Source: Sphingopyxis sp.
GTDB lineage: Bacteria; Pseudomonadota; Alphaproteobacteria; Sphingomonadales; Sphingomonadaceae
NCBI GenBank assembly: GCA_002733865.1
Contig: NVXM01000039.1
Span: 1-37,841 of the forward strand
Reading direction: 5' to 3'
Length of the DNA: 37,841 nt
Shown piece after piece: positions 8,261 through 17,017 of the stretch (positions are counted from its first letter, which is position 1; every line of letters starts with the position of its first letter). A program made the translations under genes and the position numbers. The notes under the pieces were generated by a model, which was given only the letters and a program-made list of their open reading frames with translations, was not told the DNA's origin and did not search any database.

Positions 8261-10471
8261 TCAAAAATTAAATCCGACCGATACGCCATAGCTGACTGGC
8301 TTCGAATAAGAAGTAAAGTCGCCAACATTAGCTTCACGGGGATAAACCAACCTACGTTCGTCAGTCAGGTTTTCACCCCAGACTGTAAATTTGAGGTTAT
8401 CGTCAACGTTCCAAGTCAATGAAGCATTCACAACCACAAAGGAAGGCTGCTTCAAACGGTTATTCACGTGCCAGAAGAATGAGTCGCTATAAGATGCCGT
8501 AGCATTGGCAACAAGCGAGCCCTCAGGAAGCTCGTGAGTGAAGGTACCTGAAACAAAGCCCGTAAATTCTGGCGTCCGGATCAGCTCGTTTCCGGTCGCG
8601 CTTGGGTCAGGATCAATCATGTTGCCCCCAACAGGATTGCCCGCCGAATCCAGAATTGGTGTCCACTTGGTAGCCAATGGGAAATCCGTATATTCGCTGT
8701 GGGTCCAAGATGCACCGCTGCTGAAACTAAAGAAGTCGCTAACTTTCATGGAAAGCGACGCTTCCAGCCCATATATTTCGGCTTTAGCAGCGTTATATAA
8801 AATTTGCTGGTTCGCTACACCAAGCACGTTCGTGCCAAGTGCATTCACCTGAATATTTTTATAATCCGTATAATAGCCGGCCAGCGAGATAACAGTTCGA
8901 CCAGCATTATATTTATAGCCTGCCTCATATGACGTTACCTTTTCAGGCTGAACGGGCGTGCCTTCAAACGGACAGGTCGGGCCGACCACCGGACAATCGC
9001 CGAGATTACCGCCGTCAAACAAGCCGCTCTTAAAACCTTCGCTATACGCGATGTAGACACTCGAAGAACCTGTCACGTCATAACGCAGCGATGCCTGCGG
9101 CGTAAAATCGCTGAAACGCTTCGACGCATCGACAACCTGAGGGCCGCCATTACCGAAAAAAGTCTGCACCTTTTTCTTTTCGGTACTATAGCGCCCTCCG
9201 GCGGTCAAATGCAAGCGATCAGTAAGGTTTACGGTACCCTCGATAAATGCTGCAAAGGCATCCGCTTGAGCAAAAACATCCGGTGGGAAGATGAGCGTTC
9301 CGAACGAGCTGATATTCGCCTCGGTATGTGATTTTTCATTCAGATAAAATAACCCGCCGGTGAAGGTCACTGGTCCAATATCTGGACTAGTATAGATTAT
9401 CTCTTGCGACCAAGTCTTGGTTGTCTGCGGATCACCACTAAAAGTCTGCAAATTAACTTCTGTACCGTCAATATCTGTCAAGAAAGGAAAAGAAGTTTTG
9501 GCAAAGGCAGAAACCGACGAAAGATTACCCCAGCTTCCTTTCAAGTCTATGTTCAAACTGGCCGTTGTCAGGGTCAGCTTATTATACGGCTGATCGTCCA
9601 ACGAGACCTTGCGCTTCTCTGTTAAGCCAAGAATCGCAGCCTGACTGTTAGGAAACACTGAATTACCATTGATCGGTACGTAAGAATAGGCAGTATTATC
9701 TTCCTGACTTACATGTCCAGCTGACAGGATGAAACGCAAACTATCGCTTGGTTCAAACAGCAGCCGCCCACGAATACCATGCGATTTTGTAACGGAGGTA
9801 TCTTCGCCGGTAAAAACGTTAACAGCATAACCATCGTTTGAGCGGTTATATGCAGACAGGTTAAGTGCAACCGTATCACCCAGCACAATATTGGCGAACC
9901 CGTTGGCCCGCACTTCTTTAAATCGCCCGTAGCCAAACTCAACGCTTAAACTGTCTTCAGTTAGCGAAGGCACTTTCGTAGAGACCACGATTGCACCGCC
10001 CGTGGCATTACGACCATAGAGCGTCCCCTGCGGACCTTTCAAAACTTCAATCTGGGAAACGCTGTTGAAATCGAACAGCGCCGCACCCTGACTCGCCATG
10101 TAAACACCATCAACATAAACAGCGACATTCGGATCCGCACCTGTACCGGTCACGGAAGTGCCGACACCGCGGATGGTTGGCTGGACGAAAGTACCTTGCT
10201 GCGAGATGTTCAGCCCTGGTGTCAGAAGTTGCAGGTCGCGCGTGCCACTGATACCAGCGGCTTCAAGCTGCTCGCCGCTAACGACGGAGATCGAGGCAGG
10301 CACATCCACATAGCGCGATTCGCGGCGCTGGGCGGTGACTACGATTTCTCTGGTATTTGCGTTTTCCTCCACCGACGCATCGGCAGGTGCGTTGGAACTA
10401 TCTTGCGCCAATGCTGGCGTTGCAAGCGCGGTTCCTGCTAGCAAACAGGGTGCCAGTTTACCAATTTTCAT
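8261..10471 (-). CDS. TonB-dependent outer-membrane receptor 1
   Basis: This encodes 736 residues from ATG 10471, chosen because AGGAGG lies just upstream and MKIGKLAPCLLAGTALATPALAQ is a clean signal peptide. A TonB-box-like EIVVTAQRR follows at about residue 41, then the plug domain (VPASISVVSGEQL, LTPGLNI, IRGVG, VYVDGVYMASQGA, VLKGPQGTLYGRNATGGAI). A 22-strand barrel ends in aromatic FNF, as expected for BAM recognition. It takes up a substrate too large or scarce for porins, using TonB energy. In sphingomonads such receptors often accompany aromatic catabolic clusters. The ligand is unknown. The gene is preceded by a 310-bp region holding a perfect palindrome and is followed by its own terminator. 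Confidence 0.93.
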   Translation of the reverse strand: MKIGKLAPCLLAGTALATPALAQDSSNAPADASVEENANTREIVVTAQRRESRYVDVPASISVVSGEQLEAAGISGTRDLQLLTPGLNISQQGTFVQPTIRGVGTSVTGTGADPNVAVYVDGVYMASQGAALFDFNSVSQIEVLKGPQGTLYGRNATGGAIVVSTKVPSLTEDSLSVEFGYGRFKEVRANGFANIVLGDTVALNLSAYNRSNDGYAVNVFTGEDTSVTKSHGIRGRLLFEPSDSLRFILSAGHVSQEDNTAYSYVPINGNSVFPNSQAAILGLTEKRKVSLDDQPYNKLTLTTASLNIDLKGSWGNLSSVSAFAKTSFPFLTDIDGTEVNLQTFSGDPQTTKTWSQEIIYTSPDIGPVTFTGGLFYLNEKSHTEANISSFGTLIFPPDVFAQADAFAAFIEGTVNLTDRLHLTAGGRYSTEKKKVQTFFGNGGPQVVDASKRFSDFTPQASLRYDVTGSSSVYIAYSEGFKSGLFDGGNLGDCPVVGPTCPFEGTPVQPEKVTSYEAGYKYNAGRTVISLAGYYTDYKNIQVNALGTNVLGVANQQILYNAAKAEIYGLEASLSMKVSDFFSFSSGASWTHSEYTDFPLATKWTPILDSAGNPVGGNMIDPDPSATGNELIRTPEFTGFVSGTFTHELPEGSLVANATASYSDSFFWHVNNRLKQPSFVVVNASLTWNVDDNLKFTVWGENLTDERRLVYPREANVGDFTSYSKPVSYGVSVGFNF

Positions 10472-10543
10472 TCTCTTTCCTCCTCCTGGGCGGCCAGCTG
10501 ACATGCTAGCTCTTCGACGAACACTAAAATTGCCTTTAGCTCA

Positions 10544-10571
10544 CATTTTTACGATATTCTACGTAAAAATG
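10544..10571. promoter_or_regulatory. Perfect 10-8-10 palindrome upstream of TonB receptor 1 (candidate operator)
   Basis: CATTTTTACG (10544-10553) and CGTAAAAATG (10562-10571) are exact complements around an 8-base AT-rich spacer, 73-100 bases upstream of the receptor start. The symmetry fits a dimeric repressor site. No T-run or stop codon nearby makes a terminator role attractive. The rest of 10505-10815 shows no gene. Confidence 0.45.
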
Positions 10572-10815
10572 CCTTGTGTAGCAGAATTATTCAAATGTGG
10601 TGATATTGCTACAATTATTGGATTTTGGAAACACGATAAATTTCTGATAGTTCGCCTGTAAGAGTCTGACTTCAAACTATCGCGAGTAATTTCATACTCG
10701 TCGAACAGACCATTGCATCGGCAACAGCATGGCTCTTCATCGCCTCCATCCAACTCATCGCCAGACACTTCGCAAAAACATGAAATCATGACGAACAATT
10801 TTGAATGAGACTCTG

Positions 10816-11667
10816 AGAGCCCGATTGAAAAGTAGTTGAGCGATATCATAGGTTTGTGATTCAACCGTCTTTGTCAAGAAGATGGAGGAACACATGGCCT
10901 GGAATGATACCGCTCGTGAAGAGTATAAGCGCACAGGTTCGGGATATTCAAGCGACATGACGGATCGGGAATGCGCAATTATCGAACCGGTATTACCGCC
11001 CGCCAAGCGCGGAGGCCGACCCCAAACGACGGATTTGCGCAAGGTAATGAACGCCATTCTGTACATCGCATCAAGCGGTTGCCAGTGGCGGATGCTGTCG
11101 AGGGATTTTCCGCCGGTATCGACAGTGCGCGTCTATTTTTATGCGTGGCGCAACATGGGCCTGTGGAGCACGATCAACCAACTTCTGGTGATGAGCGTGC
11201 GCGAGATTGAAGGGCGCGAGGCCAGCCCATCAACAGGTGTGATCGACAGCCAGAGCGTCAAAACCACAGAGAGCGGCGGGATATGTGGTTATGATGCGGG
11301 TAAAAAAGTGAAGGGTCGCAAGCGCCACATCATCACCGATACGCTTGGCCTAATGCTGTACGTCATGGTCCACACCGCAGATATTCAGGATCGTGATGGC
11401 GCGGTCGATGTTCTCAAAGCCATCCGTTTCCGCTTCCCGTAGCTACGCCATGTGTTTGCAGACGGCAGATATGCCGGAGATAAATTGCGTGGTGCGCTCA
11501 AAGGGCACGGAAACTGGACCATCGAAATCATCAAGCGGTCAGATAGTACCAAAGGCTTTGAAGTCTTGCCCAGAAGATGGGTCGTCGAGCGTGCCTTTGC
11601 CTGGATCGATAGATGTCGGCGTCTCGCAAGATATTACTACCATTGACAACATTTTGAATCAGGCTCT
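10816..11667 (+). mobile_element. IS5-family insertion sequence, about 852 bp, degraded
   Basis: The left terminal repeat AGAGCCCGATTGAAAA (10816-10831) and the reverse complement of the right end (11652-11667), AGAGCCTGATTCAAAA, match at 14 of 16 positions. They enclose a DDE transposase of the IS5 family. No convincing target-site duplication was found next to the repeats. The element separates TonB receptor 1 from the F420 genes. The stretch 11668-11780 after it shows no gene. Confidence 0.85.
10894..11646 (+). pseudogene. IS5-family transposase with in-frame amber stop
   Basis: Start MAWNDTAREEYKRT at 10894 with GGAGG upstream. The N-terminal DUF4096-like segment (DMTDRECAIIEPVLPPAKRGG) is followed by the DDE core, with first Asp in VIDSQSVKT, second Asp in FADGRYAG and Glu in VERAFAWID. 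A TAG at 11440-11442 interrupts the frame (RFRFP, stop, LRHVFADG), and the same frame continues to 11646, so one base change (probably TGG to TAG) split it. After ERAFAWIDRCRRLAR only YYYH remains before the stop, so the C-terminus also looks shortened by perhaps 20-30 residues relative to relatives. It is unlikely to be active. Confidence 0.85.
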
Positions 11668-11780
11668 AAGACCCGCACCAAACTCACGTTGAGCTTCATC
11701 TCTTGCTCTCCCGGTCTGTTTGTTGCTCCTTACAATGCGAGGAAAAAGGCTCTGTCAAACCTTCCCAAAGGCAGGGATGT

Positions 11781-12353
11781 TCAGACCGCGAACCCGCGTG
11801 CACCGACAAATATTGCATCATCCGGTGTATCCAGATCGGCCATCAACCCTTCCCGTCGAAGCACGGGCATCTGCGGATATTGCTCGCAATGGAGAGCACG
11901 GCTGTCCACTCCAAAACAAAAAGTATAAGGCCGCCCATCTGCAATGGCCAGAGCGTTGGTACCCTGCCCCGTACGATCCGTCGCGATTGCCACGCCGTCA
12001 CTGGCGGCGTCCACGATCGCCCGCACATCTTCTGCCGATAGCAATGGCAGATCAGCATGGATGATTAGAATTGCTACATTTTCCTGATCCTCGCGCCAGG
12101 CCGTCAATTCCTGATTCAGGCCGCGAGCTTCATCCTGCGACCACCCACCTTTCCAGCCATCTGGACGGCGGGGCGAAAGAATAGTGATTTGGGACGGATC
12201 AAAACATGTCCGCAAAACCCCCAGCACATGCGACGCCATTCGCTCGGCAAGATCGGACCGGGCATCACCGCCCATCATCGAACCCAGCCGGGATTTCCCG
12301 TCATTCCCCTGCTTGATGGGCACAAGTACCCGCCAATCGGTCACCTCCTGCAC
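11781..12353 (-). CDS. cofC: CofC/FbiD-type phospholactate (PEP, 3-PG) guanylyltransferase
   Basis: This encodes 190 residues from a GTG at 12353. The enzyme makes the GDP-linked C3 donor for F420 assembly from GTP and 2-phospholactate, phosphoenolpyruvate or 3-phosphoglycerate, depending on the organism. Landmarks are the nucleotidyltransferase N-terminus RVLVPIKQGNDGKSRL, HADLPLLS (metal and base contacts), DRTGQGTNALAI and the closing DLDTPDDA. It overlaps cofD by 13 bases and is the last gene of the long minus-strand run; an IS5 remnant lies downstream. Which C3 acid it uses cannot be decided by eye. The start is uncertain since no clear ATG with Shine-Dalgarno is present. Confidence 0.88.
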   Translation of the reverse strand: MQEVTDWRVLVPIKQGNDGKSRLGSMMGGDARSDLAERMASHVLGVLRTCFDPSQITILSPRRPDGWKGGWSQDEARGLNQELTAWREDQENVAILIIHADLPLLSAEDVRAIVDAASDGVAIATDRTGQGTNALAIADGRPYTFCFGVDSRALHCEQYPQMPVLRREGLMADLDTPDDAIFVGARGFAV

Positions 12354-13267
12354 TCCGCCGCGAGTGCAAGAACAGTGCGGGCCACCCGCTCCCGGTCTTT
12401 AGGTGATTTCATCAGCGTATCGGTGCGCGCAATCGCCACGGATTGCGGTGCTTCATCCTTGTTGTGCACGACCAATCCGTCGAGCAAATTGCCGTAATGG
12501 GCTGCGATGCTATGGTTCGTCACTTCCAGTCCCAATTCGTCCATAAGTTTCGCGGTCGGGCCTTTTACAGCCTTGCCTTCAACCAAAGGAGACACAGCAA
12601 TCACGGGTGCTTTGGTCGATTCCAGAGCTTTCCTGATCTGCGGTATGGCGAGCAAGGGATCAACGCTCAGCCAAGGATTGGACGGCGCGACGAGGACTGT
12701 ATCGCAGTCCATAATCGCAGCGACAACCCCTGGCGCGGGAACAGCCTCTGCCGCGCCTTCAAAACGCACGGCCTGCACTTTTGGCGCGCATTGCCGTTCC
12801 ACAAAATAGCGTTGAAAGGGCAGCAACCCTTCGTCCGTTTCGACCCATGTGGCAACCGCGTCGTCGGTCATCGGCAAAATGGAAAGCTGCAAATCCCATG
12901 CCTCGGCAAAGCGGGCAATGATTCCTGACAAAGGTTCGCCCGCCGAAAGCGCCATACCGCGCAATACGTGCAGAGCCAAATCGCCGTCACCCAGATTGAA
13001 CCAGTCTTCACCGCCCAATGATTTCAGCGCAGCCATGAAATTCCACGTTTCGCCTTCGCGCCCCCATCCCAACGCCTGGTTGGATTTGCCCGAAAGCGTG
13101 TAGAGCAAAGTATCAATATCCGGAGAAATCGGCTGGCCGAAATGGCGAAAATCATCGCCTGTATTGACGATTGCGGTCAGGCTATTTTGTGGCAATATGC
13201 GGTAAAGCCCGTCGACCAGCTTTGCCCCGCCAACGCCACCTGTCAGCACGGTGAAGCGCGCGCTCAT
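12341..13267 (-). CDS. cofD: CofD/FbiA, F420-0 synthase (LPPG:FO transferase)
   Basis: This encodes 308 residues, the usual length. CofD transfers the phospholactyl (or related) group from the GDP donor to FO, giving F420-0 or dehydro-F420-0. Family features are VLTGGVGGAKLVDGL at residues 7-21, IVNTGDDFRHFGQPISPDIDTLLYTL, LGDGDLALHVLRG, VLVAPSNPWLSVDPLLAI and SPLVEGKAVKGPTAKLM. Its ATG overlaps the cofE stop by 4 bases (ATGA), which indicates translational coupling. GC-rich like its F420 neighbours. Confidence 0.94.
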   Translation of the reverse strand: MSARFTVLTGGVGGAKLVDGLYRILPQNSLTAIVNTGDDFRHFGQPISPDIDTLLYTLSGKSNQALGWGREGETWNFMAALKSLGGEDWFNLGDGDLALHVLRGMALSAGEPLSGIIARFAEAWDLQLSILPMTDDAVATWVETDEGLLPFQRYFVERQCAPKVQAVRFEGAAEAVPAPGVVAAIMDCDTVLVAPSNPWLSVDPLLAIPQIRKALESTKAPVIAVSPLVEGKAVKGPTAKLMDELGLEVTNHSIAAHYGNLLDGLVVHNKDEAPQSVAIARTDTLMKSPKDRERVARTVLALAAECRR

Positions 13268-14019
13268 CGGAAAAGATCCTCGGCTTCGGGTCGGACGATG
13301 GCATGGCTAGTCTGCGCCTCGCCCGGCAAGGCCAGTCCGCGCACGATACAGGCCGCTATGCCTTCCGCGCCCTCGCCCATTGCCAGTCCGGCTGCCCCGG
13401 CCACGGCATCGGCAACCGCAACATCCGTTGCTTGCATGATCCGGCCGTCACGATCCGCATCGCCGCGCTGATCCAGCATGGCAGGCATGCCGGCGACCCC
13501 TATTGCAACATTGACGGTGCCCATCCGCCACGGACGGCCGAAACTGTCCGAAATCACCACTGCGGGAGGAAAACCCAAAGCTGCTTCGCACGCGTCGGCG
13601 ATCCGCTGCGCACTGGCATCCGGGTCGACCGGTAAAAGCAGCAGCCTGTTGCCGTTTCCCGCGCCAATATTGGATGCGTCAATCCCGGCATTGGCCATCA
13701 CATGGCCGAGACGGTGACGGGTAATCAGGACACCCGGCCCCTTACGCACAACCGCGCTTGATTCCTGCAACACAATCTCGACCAGTGCAGCATCCTTGCC
13801 CACTTCCCCGGCAAGGGCGATCGCTTCCGGGGACGCTGTAATGTTCGTGGGATCGACAAAGCGGTCCTCCGCCTTGGACACGATTTTTTGTGTGACCACC
13901 AGCACATCACCAGGCAAGAGCTTGGCGTCATTCTCCATGCACCGCGCCGCCAACATCTGCGGCAACGGGTCGCCTGGCTGAATTTCAGGCAGGCCTGCAA
14001 TGGGAAGGATCTGGATCAT
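13264..14019 (-). CDS. cofE: CofE, F420-0:gamma-glutamyl ligase
   Basis: This encodes 251 residues from ATG 14019; a TTG at 14043 would overlap npdG and is less likely. The enzyme adds glutamates to F420-0 using GTP. Landmarks are LLPGDVLVVTQKIVSKAEDR, IVLQESSAVVRKGPGVLITRHRLG, ANAGIDASN, LLLPVDPDASAQRI, VISDSFGRPWRMGTVNVAIG and QATDVAVADAVAGAAGLAMGEG. It ends after this domain and lacks the C-terminal nitroreductase-like FMN domain of mycobacterial FbiB, which reduces dehydro-F420-0. So either the cofactor is made from phospholactate or phosphoglycerate, or a separate reductase exists elsewhere. Translation is coupled to cofD. Confidence 0.93.
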   Translation of the reverse strand: MIQILPIAGLPEIQPGDPLPQMLAARCMENDAKLLPGDVLVVTQKIVSKAEDRFVDPTNITASPEAIALAGEVGKDAALVEIVLQESSAVVRKGPGVLITRHRLGHVMANAGIDASNIGAGNGNRLLLLPVDPDASAQRIADACEAALGFPPAVVISDSFGRPWRMGTVNVAIGVAGMPAMLDQRGDADRDGRIMQATDVAVADAVAGAAGLAMGEGAEGIAACIVRGLALPGEAQTSHAIVRPEAEDLFR

Positions 14020-14026
14020 GGCACGG

Positions 14027-14677
14027 TTAATCTGCGGGCCCAAATTCGCCCGTAATCCTTATGCCAGCGCCGTCCACCTGATAAAATTTGTTGATGAAGA
14101 TGAGCAACGAAGTCATCGCTTCTGCCGCCGCCGAATTGACCAGCGCGCCGGCATGAACGCCGCGCAAACCAATGGCATCAGCGAGTGCAACCACTTCGGC
14201 ACGGGCCGCTTTCTCGTCGCCAAATATCAATATGTCACAATCTACGTCGACATCCTGAGCCAGCTTGTGTGCGGCAACATTGTGGAAGCCGGAAACCAGA
14301 CGTACATCTTCGCCCAATATCGCCGCTGCCTTTGCCGCAGCGGAACCTTCCGGAGGCATTTGCACGCGCATCACTTTTGGTGGAACCAGCGGAACACTCG
14401 TATCCACGACAATCTTGCCGGCAACATGCGGCTTGATATCCTCAAGCGTAGTCGTTTGCGCACCAAAGGGCACAGTGATGATCACCAGATCAGCCGCAGC
14501 AGCAGCATCCGCATTGGCCATGCCTGTCAGCCCGTGGCCAAGCTCAGCGGCTTTCTCCGCCGCGCTGCCTGCTGTGCGTGACCCGATTATCACATTGCGT
14601 CCCGCCCGTGCGAGCCGCCACGCTAACGCGCTACCCAGCTTTCCCGTTCCGCCAATGACGGCAATTTTGCTGCTCAT
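14027..14677 (-). CDS. npdG: NADPH:F420 oxidoreductase (Fno/NpdG type)
   Basis: This encodes 216 residues, with AGGAAAT before ATG 14677. The enzyme moves hydride between NADPH and F420. The Rossmann N-terminus IAVIGGTGKLGSALAWRLA and the NADP-discriminating IIGSRTAGSA are clear. The F420-binding part includes VDTSVPLVPPKVMRV, LVSGFHNVAAHKL and the C-terminal VNSAAAEAMTSLLIFINKFY with GAGIRITG. In actinobacterial picrate and dinitrophenol degraders NpdG supplies F420H2 to hydride transferases; here it sits inside the F420 biosynthesis genes, 15 bases after fbiC. It is the only F420-using enzyme recognised in the window, and it supplies rather than consumes reduced F420. Confidence 0.92.
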   Translation of the reverse strand: MSSKIAVIGGTGKLGSALAWRLARAGRNVIIGSRTAGSAAEKAAELGHGLTGMANADAAAAADLVIITVPFGAQTTTLEDIKPHVAGKIVVDTSVPLVPPKVMRVQMPPEGSAAAKAAAILGEDVRLVSGFHNVAAHKLAQDVDVDCDILIFGDEKAARAEVVALADAIGLRGVHAGALVNSAAAEAMTSLLIFINKFYQVDGAGIRITGEFGPAD

Positions 14678-14692
14678 ATTTATTTCCTAATT

Positions 14693-17011
14693 TTACCCTG
14701 CAAGGGTCAATTGACCGGAGCGCTGGCCATAGACGGTGCTGCGTTCACGTAAAGGGCGGCCTAGTCCGTCCGCAAGCAACTGCATTTGCGGAACATCAAA
14801 AATCTGCCCATTCACTCCTCCGGCCGCGCGCGTAATCGATTCGTCCATGAGTGTACCGCCCAGATCATTCGCGCCGGATTGTAGCATGGCTGCCGCGCCA
14901 TCTGGCCCCAGCTTTACCCAGCTTGTTTGTATATTGGATATCGCGCCGTCAAGCGCGATGCGGGCCACCGCGTGCATCAAGACGGTTTCGCGCCACGTCG
15001 GACCGGAACGGGTTTCCCCCCTGCGCCAGTTGGGGGCTTCCATATGCACGAATGGCAGCGGCACAAACTCCGTAAAACCGCCGGTTTCCTGCTGAAGCAT
15101 CCGCAACTGCAACAGATGCTCGGCCCAATGATCATAGGTTTCGACGTGGCCGAACATGATCGTCGCGGTAGATGGAAGGCCGACTTTGTGCGCCGCACGC
15201 ATGACCGATAGCCACTCCTGCGTGTTTACCTTGTCCGCACAGATGACAGAGCGGATATCGTCCGACAGGATTTCCGCAGCGGTGCCCGGCAATGTTGCCA
15301 GCCCTGCCTCTTTCAAATCAGTCAGATAGTCTTCGTAAGACAGGCCCAAAGTCGTCGCGCCATGATGCACTTCCAAAGGCGAAAAAGCGTGGACGTGCAT
15401 TTGCGGAACGGCTGCCTTGACCGCTTCCACTATGCCGCGATAGGTGCGCCCGTCATAGCTTGGGTGAATGCCGCCCTGCAGACAGACCTCGCTTGCTCCC
15501 CGCTCCCATGCCTCCACAGTGCGGCGGGCGATTTCTTGATGGTCGATATTATAGGCAGGCCCCCGCTCGCTCCGTGTACTGCCTTTGGAGAAGGCACAAA
15601 AGCCGCAACGATAGAGGCAAGTATTGGTATAGTTTATGTTGCGGTTGACGACATGGGTGATTGTCTCTCCCACGCGGTCCTCGCGCAATTCATTGGCAAA
15701 GGCCCGAACATGGTCAAAATCTCGGCCTTCAGCGGTGAACAGCCTTGCAATCTGGGCCTTCCCCAGTTCTTCGCCCTGCGCAACCAATCCCAAAGAGATT
15801 GCAATCTGGGGATCCCGTCCGGTGACGATCGACGCCATTAATTCGGGCGCTTCATCACCTGCCCCGGGATGCCAGCTATTCTCACGCACCAACCCGCGCG
15901 AATCTATTGATCGGCGGATAGCGGTTTGTAACGCAGGGTCGGCCCAGCGCGTCACGTCGCCTGCAAAAGCGGGACCGATGGCGAGGCGCTGACGCAAGTG
16001 GCGTCCCGCCGCCTCGGTTTCCGTTTCCAGTTTCTCCAAATGCGGCCACGGCGCTTCCGGATTTACATGATCAGGTGTTACCGGGGATACCCCGCCCCAG
16101 TCGTTCACACCCGCGCGAACGAGTTGGGACAGCGAACCGTCGCGCAAATTGGGCGGGGCCTGTATTGTCATATCCGGCCCCAGGATCAGGCGCGCCGCGG
16201 CGATGGTCCATAGATGCTCGTCGAGTGGCAGATCGGGCGCATCGCGCATCAGGGTATCGGCCTTTGACCGAAAATTCTGGATAATCACTTCCTGGATATG
16301 GCCATAGCGCTCCGCCAAATCCCGGATGGCCAGCAACGCCTCGATCCTCTCCAGTCGCGTTTCGCCAATTCCGATGAGAAGTCCGGTGGTGAACGGAACT
16401 TCTGCCTCTCCGGCAAAGCGGATCGATTCCAGCCGGACAGATGGAAGTTTGTCCGGCGAGCCATAATGTGGCATCCCCTTTTCGCAAAGTCGGTCGGAAC
16501 TGCTTTCCAGCATCAATCCCATCGAAGCCGATAACGGACGCAGGATGGCATAGTCCTGAGCGTTCATTATGCCGGGATTAAGATGCGGCAAAAGACCGGT
16601 TTCTTTCAGCACGAGCGCGGCCACATGCGCCAGATAGTCCAGCGTGCTGGCAAAGCCGCGATCCGTAAGCCAATTGCGCGCGACCGAATAGCGGTCCTCC
16701 GGCCTGTCACCCAGCGTAAACAGTGCTTCCCGGCAACCTTGCGCTTCGCCGGCGCGTGCAATTTCCAGAACTTCTTCTGGCTCAAGAAAAGGTGCGGGCA
16801 GTTCCGAAGGGCGATGCGCGAATGTGCAATAATGGCAAACATCCCGGCACAATTTGGTTAACGGAATGAAGACCTTGCGGGAGTAAGTTACGACCGTTCC
16901 ATGCCCTGAAACCGTCATCGTTTCGGCGCGGGACAGAAGTTCCGGCATCGAAACCGCATCCAGATGTTCCAGCCAATCGCTGGCGTTGTCAGTGTTCCAG
17001 GCCTTTGTCAT
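14693..17011 (-). CDS. fbiC: FbiC, FO synthase (CofG-CofH fusion)
   Basis: This encodes 772 residues with two radical-SAM halves. The CofG half carries CRDVCHYC (C55, C59, C62); the CofH half carries CLYRCGFC (C465, C469, C472). Together they make the deazaflavin chromophore FO from tyrosine and 5-amino-6-ribitylaminouracil. Further family segments are LNPGIMNAQDY, QNFRSKADTLM, NDWGGVSPVTPDHVNPEAPW, CLQGGIHPSYDG, HAFSPLEVHHGA, LPGTAAEILSDD and MFGHVETYDHW. The fused form is typical of actinobacteria; archaea have separate proteins. It is the first F420 gene after the ligase on the same strand. The Shine-Dalgarno is poor (GAGAGG about 17 bases upstream). Confidence 0.95.
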   Translation of the reverse strand: MTKAWNTDNASDWLEHLDAVSMPELLSRAETMTVSGHGTVVTYSRKVFIPLTKLCRDVCHYCTFAHRPSELPAPFLEPEEVLEIARAGEAQGCREALFTLGDRPEDRYSVARNWLTDRGFASTLDYLAHVAALVLKETGLLPHLNPGIMNAQDYAILRPLSASMGLMLESSSDRLCEKGMPHYGSPDKLPSVRLESIRFAGEAEVPFTTGLLIGIGETRLERIEALLAIRDLAERYGHIQEVIIQNFRSKADTLMRDAPDLPLDEHLWTIAAARLILGPDMTIQAPPNLRDGSLSQLVRAGVNDWGGVSPVTPDHVNPEAPWPHLEKLETETEAAGRHLRQRLAIGPAFAGDVTRWADPALQTAIRRSIDSRGLVRENSWHPGAGDEAPELMASIVTGRDPQIAISLGLVAQGEELGKAQIARLFTAEGRDFDHVRAFANELREDRVGETITHVVNRNINYTNTCLYRCGFCAFSKGSTRSERGPAYNIDHQEIARRTVEAWERGASEVCLQGGIHPSYDGRTYRGIVEAVKAAVPQMHVHAFSPLEVHHGATTLGLSYEDYLTDLKEAGLATLPGTAAEILSDDIRSVICADKVNTQEWLSVMRAAHKVGLPSTATIMFGHVETYDHWAEHLLQLRMLQQETGGFTEFVPLPFVHMEAPNWRRGETRSGPTWRETVLMHAVARIALDGAISNIQTSWVKLGPDGAAAMLQSGANDLGGTLMDESITRAAGGVNGQIFDVPQMQLLADGLGRPLRERSTVYGQRSGQLTLAG

Positions 17012-17017
17012 ATCAGC

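Noticed and set aside
10811..11672. Target-site duplication for the IS5 element
   Set aside because: Bases flanking the two terminal repeats (TGA before, TAA after, depending on the exact end) do not match, so none is claimed.
12443..12928. A 161-codon plus-strand open frame
   Set aside because: Antisense to cofD, whose family motifs are unambiguous.
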